From Symsagittifera roscoffensis (taxonomy: Eukaryota; Xenacoelomorpha; Acoela; Convolutidae), in contig NC_087069.1 in the NCBI RefSeq assembly GCF_963678635.1, forward strand, positions 34,059,090 to 34,123,089: 64,000 bases of DNA, in the 5' to 3' direction. Shown one piece after another: positions 52,801 to 58,159 of this stretch. A model generated the notes under the pieces. It did no database searches. It worked only from the letters and a program-made list of their open reading frames with translations, and was not told where the DNA came from. The position numbers and the translations under genes were made by a program. Numbering within the stretch: the first letter of the stretch is position 1; each line of letters starts with the position of its first letter.

Positions 52801-55165
52801 ACACGGAAATGCTTAAATTTCAAACATGCAAAAAAGGTCTTTACAAAAAACCCTAGTTCTCTGCTTATGTACGTGATTAGCCGCAATTTTAAAGGACAAA
52901 AATACTACTCACTCTTTCAAATGAAAAGACTCTTACGCAGGGAAGATTTCCATACCCTAATTTTAGATTGAAGCCTTAATATCAGGTTTAGCTAGTATTT
53001 TTCGAGAATAGTGACGAAAATTCCAAAAAAGGTTAAAAAAAATGTGAAAAAGGATTTTCCGGAGTTTATATTGGCTTTTCTACAAAAAACAGGGTGAAAC
53101 AGATTACGCAGGAAAAAATTAACCACCACAGAATGAGCAGGTTCTTTTTCAAGAAGAAAAAGTTTCCAAAAACGGTTTAAATTTCAAATCAAAAACTGGA
53201 CATTTTCTATGGCCATATTATTTTTCAAAACACACGGCCACGGTTGCTAGAAGTAAACGGTTGTTAGTGTTGTTGTTTGGGTTTCATTTCAACGTCAAAG
53301 CCGACCTCATCTATCATTTTCTCAGTCTCGGATTTCGTTGTCTTCTGTGGGCGTACCATTCTTCAGCGCATTCGAAAGCATGGGTTAAGTGCACTAAGTT
53401 TAAAATAGCGCATTGAGCAAATTCCAGGCTTTTTTCGGAAGCTAATAACCGCATTGCTTTTATTTGAACTGAGTCTTTCGGTATCATTTTCTCTTTTAAG
53501 TTCCAAATTTACCGTTTCAGGTTTCCGTCTTATTAGTGTAATTTTACTAACCAATAACATAGTAATTGATCAATGCAGCTCAAGATTTGAAAAATATATA
53601 TATGGCCAAGGATTATGTCCAATTTTTGAAATTTAATCCGTTTTTGGAAACTTTTTCTTTTTTTTGAAAAAAACCGATACTCATGTAGATACTCATGATT
53701 TGTTCTTTTGATTGAAATCATCTTCTCATATTTGGTTTTTTCTTTCCGTTTAACTTTAAGTCTCCGATTTGTCAGGTAGTTTATGAGAAAAGTCTTTAAA
53801 ATTTATTACACAGCGACTAAGCTGCGCTTCGCAAACACCAGCGAGACCGCGACAAAAAAGCAGCTTTAGAAATTGAAATTAAAAAAAAAGCCTGGAATTA
53901 TTACGACATTGCGACAAATTGACTTCGAAACTGCGACCTCATGGGCACCAAAAAAAATAGACACAACTTTGTAAGTAATCATTTGGAATACAACAAACTG
54001 AAGGCATCCATACTAAATTAGCATGTCATATATTGGAAATCATAAAACCACTTAATGTATAAATTATGAATTTCCAAAAATTGCGATAAAGCGAGTTAGA
54101 AAATTTCTGAAATGGAGTTTTTATGATTGTTATGCTGTTAAAAACAAACAGCTTCTTTCAGTTCATTTAATAAATTAAAAACGCATCAACTGTGTTAAGT
54201 TAAAACCATTCAAATGTCAAAGCACATGCTATAAAAAAACCGTAAATAAGCCATCATTAGTGGCACCAATATTTGCTACTTAGGTTAGAAAAAAAGAATA
54301 CCAGTATTATTACACAAACGCTCACTAAAATCCACTAGTGTAAAATAAAGTAAAAAGTCAAAAATTTGATATATTTGAGGCCGTCACTTTTTTAAATCAA
54401 ACTAAGGGAATAGCCGCTTGAGAATGGTAGATACTCATGATTTTTTCTTTGGATTCTCAGACTGAATCATTACTATTTGAGAATATGAAAAATAATCAAA
54501 ACAAATAGGTCGAAAACCCCCTACTGAAACTTTGAAGGCCGTAGAACGTGGGGTAAAATGAACAGAGACTAGCGAAATATTGAGCCAAATAGGAAAGCGG
54601 CCGGTTTTTCCATTGGCACCTTTTTTGAATGACAAATCCCATACATTTTCATAACACCTGTGTTTTTTAAACAGGGCCTAGCACTAGCCAAAAACAAAAC
54701 AACAACATATACTGTTAATTGTCTATGCTTAAATAGGCTTAAATATAATTTAAAAAAAAACAAAATAACAAAAGAGCCACCAAATGAGCACTTTTATTTG
54801 CCACTTAGGTTGAAAAAGAATTTTCGTAATAATACAATACAATAACTTTATTTTACTGGCAGTTCTTAGACATTCTTGCACTGCTAGGACTGAATGACTG
54901 AATAAGGAAAGTTGGATACATGAAGCATATTTGATATATTCAAAACTACGACAAAAAGTTCATTTTGTATTTGTCCGACAAATACTTATTTTTTCAAGAG
55001 AAAAAACATGAACAAAATATTTTACCATGAATTGATTTCAACAAGAAGTACGAACTTTATTCAAAAACTACAGTTTACGAAAAGGATATTCGCCAAAACA
55101 TCAATTGCTTACAGTTTAACAACATCCACTTGCATCCTCCGACTTCCTGGACTTGGCGACGACAT
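16711..55165 (-). CDS. UBE2H: Ubiquitin-conjugating enzyme E2 H, six coding exons over 38.5 kb
   Basis: Coding exons are 55165-55113, 19996-19917, 19707-19633, 19556-19517, 19182-19001 and 16838-16711. Their phases all agree and give about 185 residues, against 183 in human. E2 enzymes receive ubiquitin from E1 on a cysteine and pass it on with an E3; UBE2H works with the CTLH/MAEA ligase and modifies histones in vitro. The product starts [18 protein letters not shown], carries the HPN motif (IYHPNIDEA), the catalytic cysteine in SGTVCLDV and the acidic serine-rich tail ending [11 protein letters not shown] typical of the family. Exon 1 ends CT and exon 2 begins A, completing the Leu of VVKLIESKHEV. 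Intron 1 is 35,116 bp and full of repeats; intron 5 appears to use a GC donor. Confidence 0.95.
17247..17318 (-). repeat. tRNA-derived SINE head or tRNA pseudogene
   Basis: Read on the minus strand, an A-box-like TAGCGAAGAGG and a B-box-like GGTTTGAATC lie at tRNA spacing over 72 nt, followed by a T-run. The acceptor ends do not pair, so it is not a functional tRNA gene. Confidence 0.55.
17464..17535 (-). repeat. tRNA-derived SINE head or tRNA pseudogene
   Basis: Minus-strand GATGCGAAGACGTGAAGC (A-box side) and GGTTTGATTCC (B box) at tRNA-like spacing. No functional acceptor stem. Confidence 0.5.
17920..17998 (-). repeat. Possible tRNA-derived SINE
   Basis: Minus strand ends TTTGAATCCCGGTCGGAGC, close to the end of the copy at 17247. 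The A box is poor. Confidence 0.35.
18255..18620 (+). repeat. Single arm of the foldback repeat
   Basis: Matches the left arm at 12335-12700 in order and orientation, including the CATATTAAG, ACGCGTTAATTG and ATTCCGTCAAAAA phrases. It lies in UBE2H intron 5. Confidence 0.65.
19001..19182 (-). CDS. UBE2H: UBE2H coding exon 5, with catalytic cysteine
   Basis: 182 nt, acceptor CACTTAG. Starts [13 protein letters not shown], with the active-site Cys. Its 3' boundary is fixed by the phase of exon 6 and gives a GC donor (AGAG then GCTAGT at 19000), an atypical but known donor class. Confidence 0.93.
19517..19556 (-). CDS. UBE2H: UBE2H coding exon 4
   Basis: 40 nt, acceptor GTTTAG and donor GTAAGT. 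Encodes [13 protein letters not shown] with the HPN motif. Confidence 0.95.
19633..19707 (-). CDS. UBE2H: UBE2H coding exon 3
   Basis: 75 nt, acceptor TAG and donor GTGAG. Encodes [19 protein letters not shown] and KSPSIG. Confidence 0.95.
19917..19996 (-). CDS. UBE2H: UBE2H coding exon 2
   Basis: 80 nt, acceptor TTTAG and donor GTAAGC. Encodes [19 protein letters not shown] and the start of the FFGPQD block of the E2 fold. Confidence 0.95.
21950..22028 (-). repeat. Possible tRNA-derived SINE
   Basis: On the minus strand a GTCCC-AGTT-GGGAC stem and a B-box-like GACTCGAATC are spaced as in a tRNA and followed by T-rich DNA. Confidence 0.4.
22110..23100 (+). repeat. Dispersed repeat family X, copy 1
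   Basis: Shares with 49790-51830 the phrases GCTAATGCAGGGGAGCTT, CTGATACGGGACGAAA and GTAATTTC. Contains several GAAAA-rich modules. No protein domain found. Confidence 0.6.
23594..24290 (-). pseudogene. Frameshifted C-terminal part of the 2A LINE: zinc knuckle and restriction-like endonuclease
   Basis: Continues the RT ORF in another frame (open to 23594). It carries [18 protein letters not shown], a CX2CX10HX3C knuckle (CPAC ... HAVAC), RHDRLRDI and a [10 protein letters not shown] ... [10 protein letters not shown] block that fits the PD-(D/E)XK restriction-like endonuclease of R2-type LINEs, which nicks the target to prime reverse transcription. Only the net frameshift near 24270 prevents one continuous product. 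Confidence 0.8.
24249..26912 (-). CDS. LINE ORF: 2A peptide, chromo-barrel-like domain, reverse transcriptase
   Basis: 887 codons from ATG 26912. Residues 1-17 are hydrophobic and signal-peptide-like. Residues 71-81 read [11 protein letters not shown] after a Leu-rich run, the 2A signal at which the ribosome skips the Gly-Pro bond and releases an 80-residue leader peptide. Residues about 111-150 (YDASILKV ... [16 protein letters not shown]) resemble the chromo-barrel/Tudor-knot fold of MRG15 and MOF, a histone-binding module. The RT follows: [51 protein letters not shown] and the catalytic YLDDG at 619-623. The frame ends at 24249, beyond the point where homology jumps to another frame (PYAGAW block), so a net 1-nt insertion or 2-nt deletion truncates it. 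Confidence 0.88.
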   Translation of the reverse strand: MQLFASFFSTVFLVLAFNRVQNGHTPVGSTHMLLLAREKPDPQSRQELRSRKFKLNSKLSFYNISMLLLLCAGDIESNPGPAVDPTQLFRFVNAAEILVGLSVAISDLTSGIYDASILKVDNDRFFAHFRGWNKSYDSWVNLDQIFQLPDGYVPIGRNSRGPICLLAPPVSSPISVALTSSPSRDAPVSSGLSQGMSSMTISAELAESAVPDLSDVMSSRVDTVRFVPISLRNEWSEVVGHALDNCATAPDNLKYWTRLLMLPKCILKAPRRGGKSHAANNCREIRQRIKSWKEGNISDLWSNATKGPKERTKKNSKPSPDFNVRRAKELAGLGQFGRAAKALCSDGLVSKSDESLKDLRSLHPSADPPVFSGRDESPLAYQFESEFVHKSLKSFPSGTAAGPSRWFPEHFVHAVECPTPQTAARTLESLNRVVNILAAGQAPSSLSPWLCSANLFATAKPKGGVRPIAVGEVLRRLTAKCLAKAANAEARDFLCPHQLGVATSGGSEAIVHATKMTVKKCSEHGHQGVLTVDFENAFNTLDRTEILLQVRNRLPGLSAFVEFTYGHHSHLLFEDVILNSEKGVQQGDPLGPLIFAVTLHSLVESLKSEVPGLTLNCWYLDDGICAGDEDSLLKALELITSNGLHLGLKVKHSKCELWAPVEFSSIPVSIPRAASNGFELLGAPIGDTEFSVKVLDKRISKATKCLEKLPLLDDPQLSLGITRTCLAAPKLTYSLRTQPPSQPVAASLQVFDELLRDALSVIVGSPVPDLAWSQSSLPIKDGGLGVRQARDQHIPAFLGSSCQSAHLVSFLTECDITDTPEFLRASNDFREQSGSVNTPGFTQEAFQEKLDKATYNAFFSSLPDSREQARLQSLSALRRRLAYRSPH
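26670..26732 (-). promoter_or_regulatory. 2A ribosome-skipping signal
   Basis: Codons for residues 61-81 of the LINE ORF ([10 protein letters not shown], then [11 protein letters not shown]). The D-I/V-E-x-N-P-G-P consensus is fully present; the skip would fall between Gly80 and Pro81 (26673/26672). Confidence 0.9.
27138..27174 (-). other. Candidate spliced-leader copy at the 5' end of the 2A LINE
   Basis: Read on the minus strand it starts AGCCTAATTG (27172) and ends AAATAGTTT (27138). It matches 57224-57258 at 34 of 35 positions. It stands immediately upstream of the element 5' UTR. See the findings for the interpretation. Confidence 0.6.
27161..27187. repeat. 11-bp inverted repeat at the 5' junction of the 2A LINE
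   Basis: AACAATTAGGC, loop TAAAT, then GCCTAATTGTT. One arm is the first bases of the candidate leader, so this may be a snap-back product of the LINE reverse transcriptase at the 5' end of the insertion. Confidence 0.7.
27340..27790 (+). repeat. Left flank repeat of the satellite array
   Basis: Matches 45890-46256 in the same orientation, sharing CTACCTGATATCAT, CGTGGCCTCTACACC and GGAGTTTGCC. It runs into a diverged satellite monomer (CTCTTTGAATTTCTAGAA, then GAGAAAACTGGATCAATAGG). Confidence 0.75.
27700..45150 (+). repeat. Satellite array, about 43 monomers of about 395 bp
   Basis: The phrase CACGTTCGTATTTGGAGAGT recurs from 27889 to 44916 at steps of mostly 390-402 bp. Each monomer also has AACTGGATCAATAAGTAAAG, TTTCAGCAGATTAATTTCA, a poly-A/poly-T block and a conserved hairpin (GTGCATTCATA ... 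TATGAATGCAC). Higher-order repeats are visible: about 1597 bp (4 monomers) between about 29.1 and 32.3 kb, 1980 bp (5 monomers) between 36.85 and 38.83 kb, and 1196 bp (3 monomers) from 40.8 to 43.2 kb. One monomer near 39090 has lost its hairpin region. ORFs of 60-100 codons in single monomers are broken in neighbours by indels and are not genes. Confidence 0.97.
32932..33430 (+). repeat. Internal subrepeat of the satellite
   Basis: Within one monomer a segment of 121-132 bp beginning GGCGCATTTTTGATAAC occurs four times (32932, 33056, 33177, 33309), a local tandem amplification of part of the unit. Confidence 0.9.
45151..45838. other. AT-rich spacer right of the satellite
   Basis: Degenerate AT-rich DNA after the last monomers. 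An ORF at 45260-45454 has no recognisable domain. No gene supported. Confidence 0.5.
45840..46256 (+). repeat. Right flank repeat of the satellite array with satellite fragments
   Basis: Direct-orientation counterpart of 27340-27790. A diverged satellite piece precedes it (near 45870, TTTGAGAAAACTGAATC) and a clear piece follows it (46187-46246, AACCCAACTTGAGAAAACTG). Confidence 0.75.
46507..46569 (-). repeat. Possible tRNA-derived SINE
   Basis: Minus-strand TAGCGTAGACGC and GGGCTCGATTACAG at tRNA-like spacing, with a CTGAGACTCAG anticodon-arm-like hairpin. Confidence 0.4.
46590..48360 (+). repeat. Tandem repeat of about 165 bp
   Basis: The phrases AAACTACAAGGATTTGAGCA, CTCTGACAG and CAACTACAGGGTTGGGAA recur with spacings of 162-170 bp. 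The repeats are clearest from 47290 to 48290, with diverged copies to either side. An ORF at 47726-47914 is read from the repeat. Confidence 0.85.
48361..49789. other. No gene recognised
   Basis: AT-rich sequence with opposed overlapping ORFs at 48794-49126 and 49045-49392, neither with a domain. A slightly GC-richer patch (49100-49460) may be an unknown repeat. Confidence 0.45.
49790..51830 (+). repeat. Dispersed repeat family X, two adjacent degenerate copies
   Basis: The modules GCAGCTGAAGCTGGATGTAC/CAGCTAAAGCTGAAGGTAC (49798, 50490), CTATACTGATGCGG/CTATACTGAAGCGG and GCTAATGCAGGGGAGCTT (51383) repeat here and match 22110-23100. No protein domain. Confidence 0.6.
52148..52225 (-). repeat. 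tRNA-derived SINE head
   Basis: Minus strand has TTAGTCTAGAGGCAACG (A-box side) and a perfect B box GGTTCGAATC at tRNA spacing, followed by a T7 run typical of a Pol III terminator. The 5' and 3' acceptor ends do not pair. Confidence 0.6.
52230..53810. other. Family X fragments, no gene
   Basis: 52840-53230 carries family X modules (ACGCAGGGAAGATTTCC, ACGCAGGAAAAAATTAACC). The rest is AT-rich, with ORFs at 53363-53560 and 53454-53636 on opposite strands and no domain. Confidence 0.45.
53815..54330 (+). repeat. Dispersed repeat family Y, copy 3
   Basis: Matches 9330-9845 and 8225-8480: AAGCTGCGCTTCGCAAAC, TTTTTATGATTGTTATGCTG, AAAACGCATCAACTG and the end CTACTTAGGTTAGAAAAAA. Confidence 0.65.
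54331..55112. other. 5' part of UBE2H intron 1, no further gene
   Basis: AT-rich with a further family Y end near 54800 (CCACTTAGGTTGAAAAAG). ORFs here have no domain. Confidence 0.5.
55113..55165 (-). CDS. UBE2H: UBE2H coding exon 1
   Basis: 17 codons plus CT, from ATG 55165 to the GTAAGC donor at 55112. The encoded [18 protein letters not shown] (final Leu completed in exon 2) is nearly the family N-terminus. The 5' leader runs back 40 nt to a pyrimidine-rich 3' splice site with AG at 55207-55206. Confidence 0.95.
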
Positions 55166-55385
55166 CTGGAGAGCTTCTTCAGTCGATTTGGTTCAATTTC
55201 AATCTCTGAAGAAGAAAGAAATCGAACCCATAGTCCTAGCTTATTTTATTCGCAAGATTATGGCATTGCCACACGAAATTAATTTTGGCTCTTTGTTTAA
55301 ATTTGCAGATTAATAAAAAACTATGGAAAATTCTACTGTAATGACAAGAAACTACAAAAGGATTTGCAAAATTGCTAATTCTACT
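55166..55385 (-). promoter_or_regulatory. Intercistronic region ZFYVE21-UBE2H with 3' splice site and poly(A) signal
   Basis: Read on the minus strand: ZFYVE21 stop, about 135 nt of AT-rich sequence, AATAAA (55250-55245), then TTTCTTTCTTCTTCAG with AG at 55207-55206, then a 40-nt leader to the UBE2H ATG. A poly(A) signal shortly before a strong acceptor, with no obvious promoter between, is the usual arrangement at operon junctions processed by trans-splicing. A 5'-UTR intron of UBE2H overlapping ZFYVE21 is the alternative. Confidence 0.65.
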
Positions 55386-56063
55386 TCATAAAAATATTAT
55401 GTTTCGTTCTGTAGCCAAGACTTTCAGTGCTTTAACAAGTCTCTTTAGCCAAGATTGAGATATGAACCTCTGATGACCCGAAACAGCCACTAAATTCAAC
55501 TTTCTGGTACCCAGTACAACACAACCAGAAAATTCTATTTCAACCGCGGGTAACTCGACCAAACTACATTGATCAGCGACGCACGTTTCGCGCACTGACT
55601 CGACTCTGTCCAAGGCTATCTTTTCCGTGTGCAGAGAATTATGTGGATCTGTCAATAAAATGATCTGATGGTTCGGTGTTAACTTCGCAAAGAAAATTGT
55701 ATCGTAATTATCGACAAACAAGTCTGCCCCACTTTGCAAAAAAGGAATAGAAAATTTAAAGAATTCGAACTCGTCTCTGCTGCTTTCAATACAGTTATAG
55801 CACTGTAATACTGAGTCGACAAAAGCCATGCGATTAAGAGGGTACGATTTACAGCACGAATCGCAAAAACACAGACCACATCTTCGACAGTGATGCCTCC
55901 TACGAATGGCAGTGAACCGCAACTTGCAATCTGGACAATTCGTACATCTCGCGTCTGGAATCCAATTAGGCTCTGTGAGCAAAAATGGACTTTCGTCTTC
56001 TTTTGCGGTGAAAATTCGGGTTCCTTTCTTGTCTTTCACAATTTTTGATTCCTTTATTGACAT
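55386..56063 (-). CDS. ZFYVE21: ZFYVE21-like FYVE and PH-like domain protein
   Basis: 225 residues from ATG 56063 in one exon; the human protein has 234. The FYVE zinc finger spans about 34-92, with WIPD (34-37), the phosphatidylinositol-3-phosphate-binding RRRHHCR (54-60) and cysteine pairs CTNCPDC, CGLCFCDSCC and CYNC. The rest matches the PH-like C-terminal domain, ending KRLVKALKVLATERN. In mammals ZFYVE21 binds phosphoinositides on endosomes and at focal adhesions and promotes adhesion turnover. I chose this ATG because an acceptor (TTTATTTTTATTAATTTCAG, AG at 56075-56074) lies just 10 nt upstream; the longer open frame to 56231 reads through that acceptor and is not conserved. Lack of introns is unusual beside six-exon UBE2H. 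It is probably the first gene of an operon with UBE2H. Confidence 0.92.
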   Translation of the reverse strand: MSIKESKIVKDKKGTRIFTAKEDESPFLLTEPNWIPDARCTNCPDCKLRFTAIRRRHHCRRCGLCFCDSCCKSYPLNRMAFVDSVLQCYNCIESSRDEFEFFKFSIPFLQSGADLFVDNYDTIFFAKLTPNHQIILLTDPHNSLHTEKIALDRVESVRETCVADQCSLVELPAVEIEFSGCVVLGTRKLNLVAVSGHQRFISQSWLKRLVKALKVLATERNIIFL

Positions 56064-56075
56064 TAACTTTGACCT
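56064..56075 (-). promoter_or_regulatory. 3' splice site 10 nt upstream of the ZFYVE21 ATG
   Basis: A T-rich tract ends in AG (56075-56074), then a 10-nt leader and ATG. No matching upstream donor or exon was found in the short gap before LINE sequence, so a spliced-leader acceptor is likely. Confidence 0.6.
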
Positions 56076-56289
56076 GAAATTAATAAAAATAAAACTTTGA
56101 TTGCAGAGTGAAAAGTTGATGACATGATGCAGGAAGTGTTCATACACTTCCTGCATCTTTAAAGTTGACTTTATCATCTGTGCTAAATTACAAGTTCTCA
56201 ACTCTGGGATGCTTTTATGAGAAAAATTCAAAAATCAGGCAAAGTCCACCGACATCTACATGCAACATTCGAAATAATAATATATTTTC

Positions 56290-56584
56290 ATTCCTTTTGG
56301 AAAATAGTCTCTTTTGGAAAATACAACATCAATTATTGCCAGCCTATAATAACATTGAGTATGATAACCACCAAATAGATATTAATACAAGAAACAAAAA
56401 ATTATATTTCGGCGACAGATACAATGGGCAATACATAGAACATTCCTTCTTTGAAAAGTCCGTCTTAATCTGGAACAAACTAACCGATGATAAAGTCAAC
56501 TTTAAAGACATACTAACATACAGAAAAGCAAAAGTAAAATTCAAGAATTATTATTTATTATTATTTAAAGAAGACTCCTCTGAT
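56290..56584 (+). pseudogene. LINE C: 3' end of a jockey/CR1-like ORF2
   Basis: The frame reads NTRNKKLYFG, then EHSFFEKSVLIWNKLTDDKV and a Lys/Tyr-rich end, the usual C-terminal pattern of CR1/jockey LINEs (tyrosine-rich block, WN-LP-D). Only the 3' end survives. It fuses without a stop into LINE A. The sequence ATTATTTAAAGAAGAC near its end recurs at 63546. Confidence 0.7.
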
Positions 56585-57223
56585 CATTTTCCATTTTATA
56601 GTTTCTTATTGATTTACAATCCACCTCAAACTTCATTATTCAGAGTTGATTCTTCTGTGCTTGTTGAGGCTATGTTTAACCACCGTGATGAGGTTGTAAA
56701 ATGTCTCGGTCGCAAAGTTATGAAAGACCGAGTTGTTACCGCAGTTCTCGGTGACATCAACCTTCCTGATGTCTGCTGGAGCTCACACACTGCTACTTCT
56801 GATTATTCAAACAAATTTTTGACAGCACTAGAAGATCTTGACTTGCTTCAAATTGTTGATTTCAGCACCTTAGTTTCGGGCAATATCCTTGACTTGCTCT
56901 GCGTTTCAGATCTTCATCGATTCATAGTTTTTCGAGGAGCCACTGCTTTTTCTGATCATTTTCCTGTTTATGCGCATGTATTTGCTGCAAGTTCAATTTC
57001 ACATTTTACTACAAAGCGATCTGTCACTTACTCAAAAATTAGTCTTAATTCAGAAAGTTTCAGTCGGGCTATATCGCCCTTATACTCTATCTTGCATTCT
57101 AACGGTCATAATGAGTTCATTGACAAGTTCAACGAAACTGTTTTTCAAGCACTTGATTCTTCATGTCGTAAAATTACGGCTCGCAGAAAAGATTTTCCGT
57201 TCTATTTTTCATCTCATTCTATT
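56585..57223 (+). pseudogene. LINE A ORF2, 5' fragment: AP endonuclease
   Basis: A 5'-truncated CR1/L2-like ORF2 beginning inside the APE endonuclease: LLIYNPPQTS, LGDINLPDVCW and FSDHFPVY (catalytic Asp and His). It is interrupted at codon 57221-57223 by LINE B and resumes in frame at 61082-61084, so ORF A is restored if LINE B and one target copy are removed. Confidence 0.88.
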
Positions 57224-57258
57224 AGCCTAATTGATGTGATAAACTTATTAAATAGTTT
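57224..57258 (+). other. Candidate spliced-leader copy at the 5' end of LINE B
   Basis: Starts AGCCTAATTG directly after LINE A sequence and ends AAATAGTTT, 10 nt before the ORF1 ATG (57269). It matches the 5' end of the unrelated 2A LINE at 34 of 35 positions. Confidence 0.6.
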
Positions 57259-57268
57259 CATATATTGA

Positions 57269-58156
57269 ATGATTATGGGCCCTAAACCCAGGACCACCAG
57301 ATTGAACTCTGAGTCCAGTCCTAAATGTATCTGCAAGAAGCCCGTCAATGATGATGACAGCTCGGCTATTGGATGCTCTTCTTGTGGGAAATGGGTTCAT
57401 GGCCCTTGTGTTGTACTTTCTATCGATGATGTGCGTTGGCTAGGGACAAAAGCAAATCTCCAGTGGCTATGTGACAACTGTCTGCAGAGAGGAGATAAGT
57501 CAACAATTTGCACCGAAGCTAAGTTGGATGCTTTATTTAATGATTTGAGCGATAAAATAAATACTACGGTTACAAATCTTGTCCCTAAACTTATCAGTGA
57601 AGTTATCCCTGGCGTGAATGAAAATGTCAAAGAAGCGGTCACTAAATCTTTACCTTCTTATAGTGATATAGTATCCGGCAGTAAGAAATCGTTACCTAAT
57701 ACTGAACTGCAGTTTGTTATTACTGGTATTCCTGAAAACGAAAGCTCTTATTTTAAGCAAATTGAAAACGACTCAACAGAAATTGATGGAATAATGCAAC
57801 ATATGGGATTGCATCCAGAGAATAATATCACTGCGATTCGACGCCTTGGAAAGATTACTAAATCTTCTCCAAATGAATTAGCTTCTGATAGACCAAGATG
57901 TCGACCCCTCCTTGTTACAACTTCTAATGACCGATTCTTAAATAACTGCTTTGCTCGTAGTCACTACCTTCAGAATTACATTAACCGAGTGTATATTAAA
58001 AAGTTCCTTTCACATTCGGATCGTCAAACTGAGAAAAATCTTCTGGCCAAACGATATCAAATGATTACTTCCGAGGCGAAAAACAAGAAAGATTTTCGAA
58101 TCAAAAATCTTAAACTTTACTATAAAGGCGCGCCAGTTGACATATCCTCAAATTGA
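57269..58156 (+). CDS. LINE B ORF1: PHD finger and ORF1-type C-terminal domain
   Basis: 295 codons from ATG 57269 (a second ATG at 57275 is possible). Residues about 20-68 form a PHD zinc finger: CICKK ... GCSSCGKWVHGPC ... WLCDNC. An Asn/Val-rich helical linker follows. The C-terminal half has FVITGIPENES, IRRLGK and VYIKKFLSHSDRQTEKNLL, the pattern of ORF1 proteins of CR1/L2-type LINEs that bind element RNA. The PHD may read histone tails. It ends at TGA 58154-58156, followed by CTA in the same frame as ORF2. Confidence 0.88.
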   Translation: MIMGPKPRTTRLNSESSPKCICKKPVNDDDSSAIGCSSCGKWVHGPCVVLSIDDVRWLGTKANLQWLCDNCLQRGDKSTICTEAKLDALFNDLSDKINTTVTNLVPKLISEVIPGVNENVKEAVTKSLPSYSDIVSGSKKSLPNTELQFVITGIPENESSYFKQIENDSTEIDGIMQHMGLHPENNITAIRRLGKITKSSPNELASDRPRCRPLLVTTSNDRFLNNCFARSHYLQNYINRVYIKKFLSHSDRQTEKNLLAKRYQMITSEAKNKKDFRIKNLKLYYKGAPVDISSN

Positions 58157-58159
58157 CTA
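58154..58159 (+). promoter_or_regulatory. Candidate stop-codon readthrough site TGA CTA
   Basis: The ORF1 stop TGA is followed by CTA, a well-known leaky context in animal and viral mRNAs. The frame stays open beyond it into ORF2 for more than 900 codons, and ORF2 homology begins before any ATG. Confidence 0.6.

Larger units (their letters stand above)
19997..55112 (-). other. UBE2H intron 1 (35.1 kb)
   Basis: GT donor at 55112 and AG acceptor at 19998-19997. It contains the 2A-type LINE, the roughly 17-kb satellite array, a 165-bp tandem repeat and many dispersed repeats. The other introns are 209, 76, 334 and 2162 bp. Confidence 0.9.

Noticed and set aside
56064-56231. Extra 56 N-terminal residues of the ZFYVE21 frame
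   Set aside because: They cross a strong 3' splice site and show no similarity to the family; the start at 56063 fits the expected length.
56165-56289. Start of the 367-codon plus-strand frame at 56165
   Set aside because: It begins at TTG and is antisense to the ZFYVE21 upstream region. The frame is a chance fusion of LINE C, LINE A and the LINE B 5' end.
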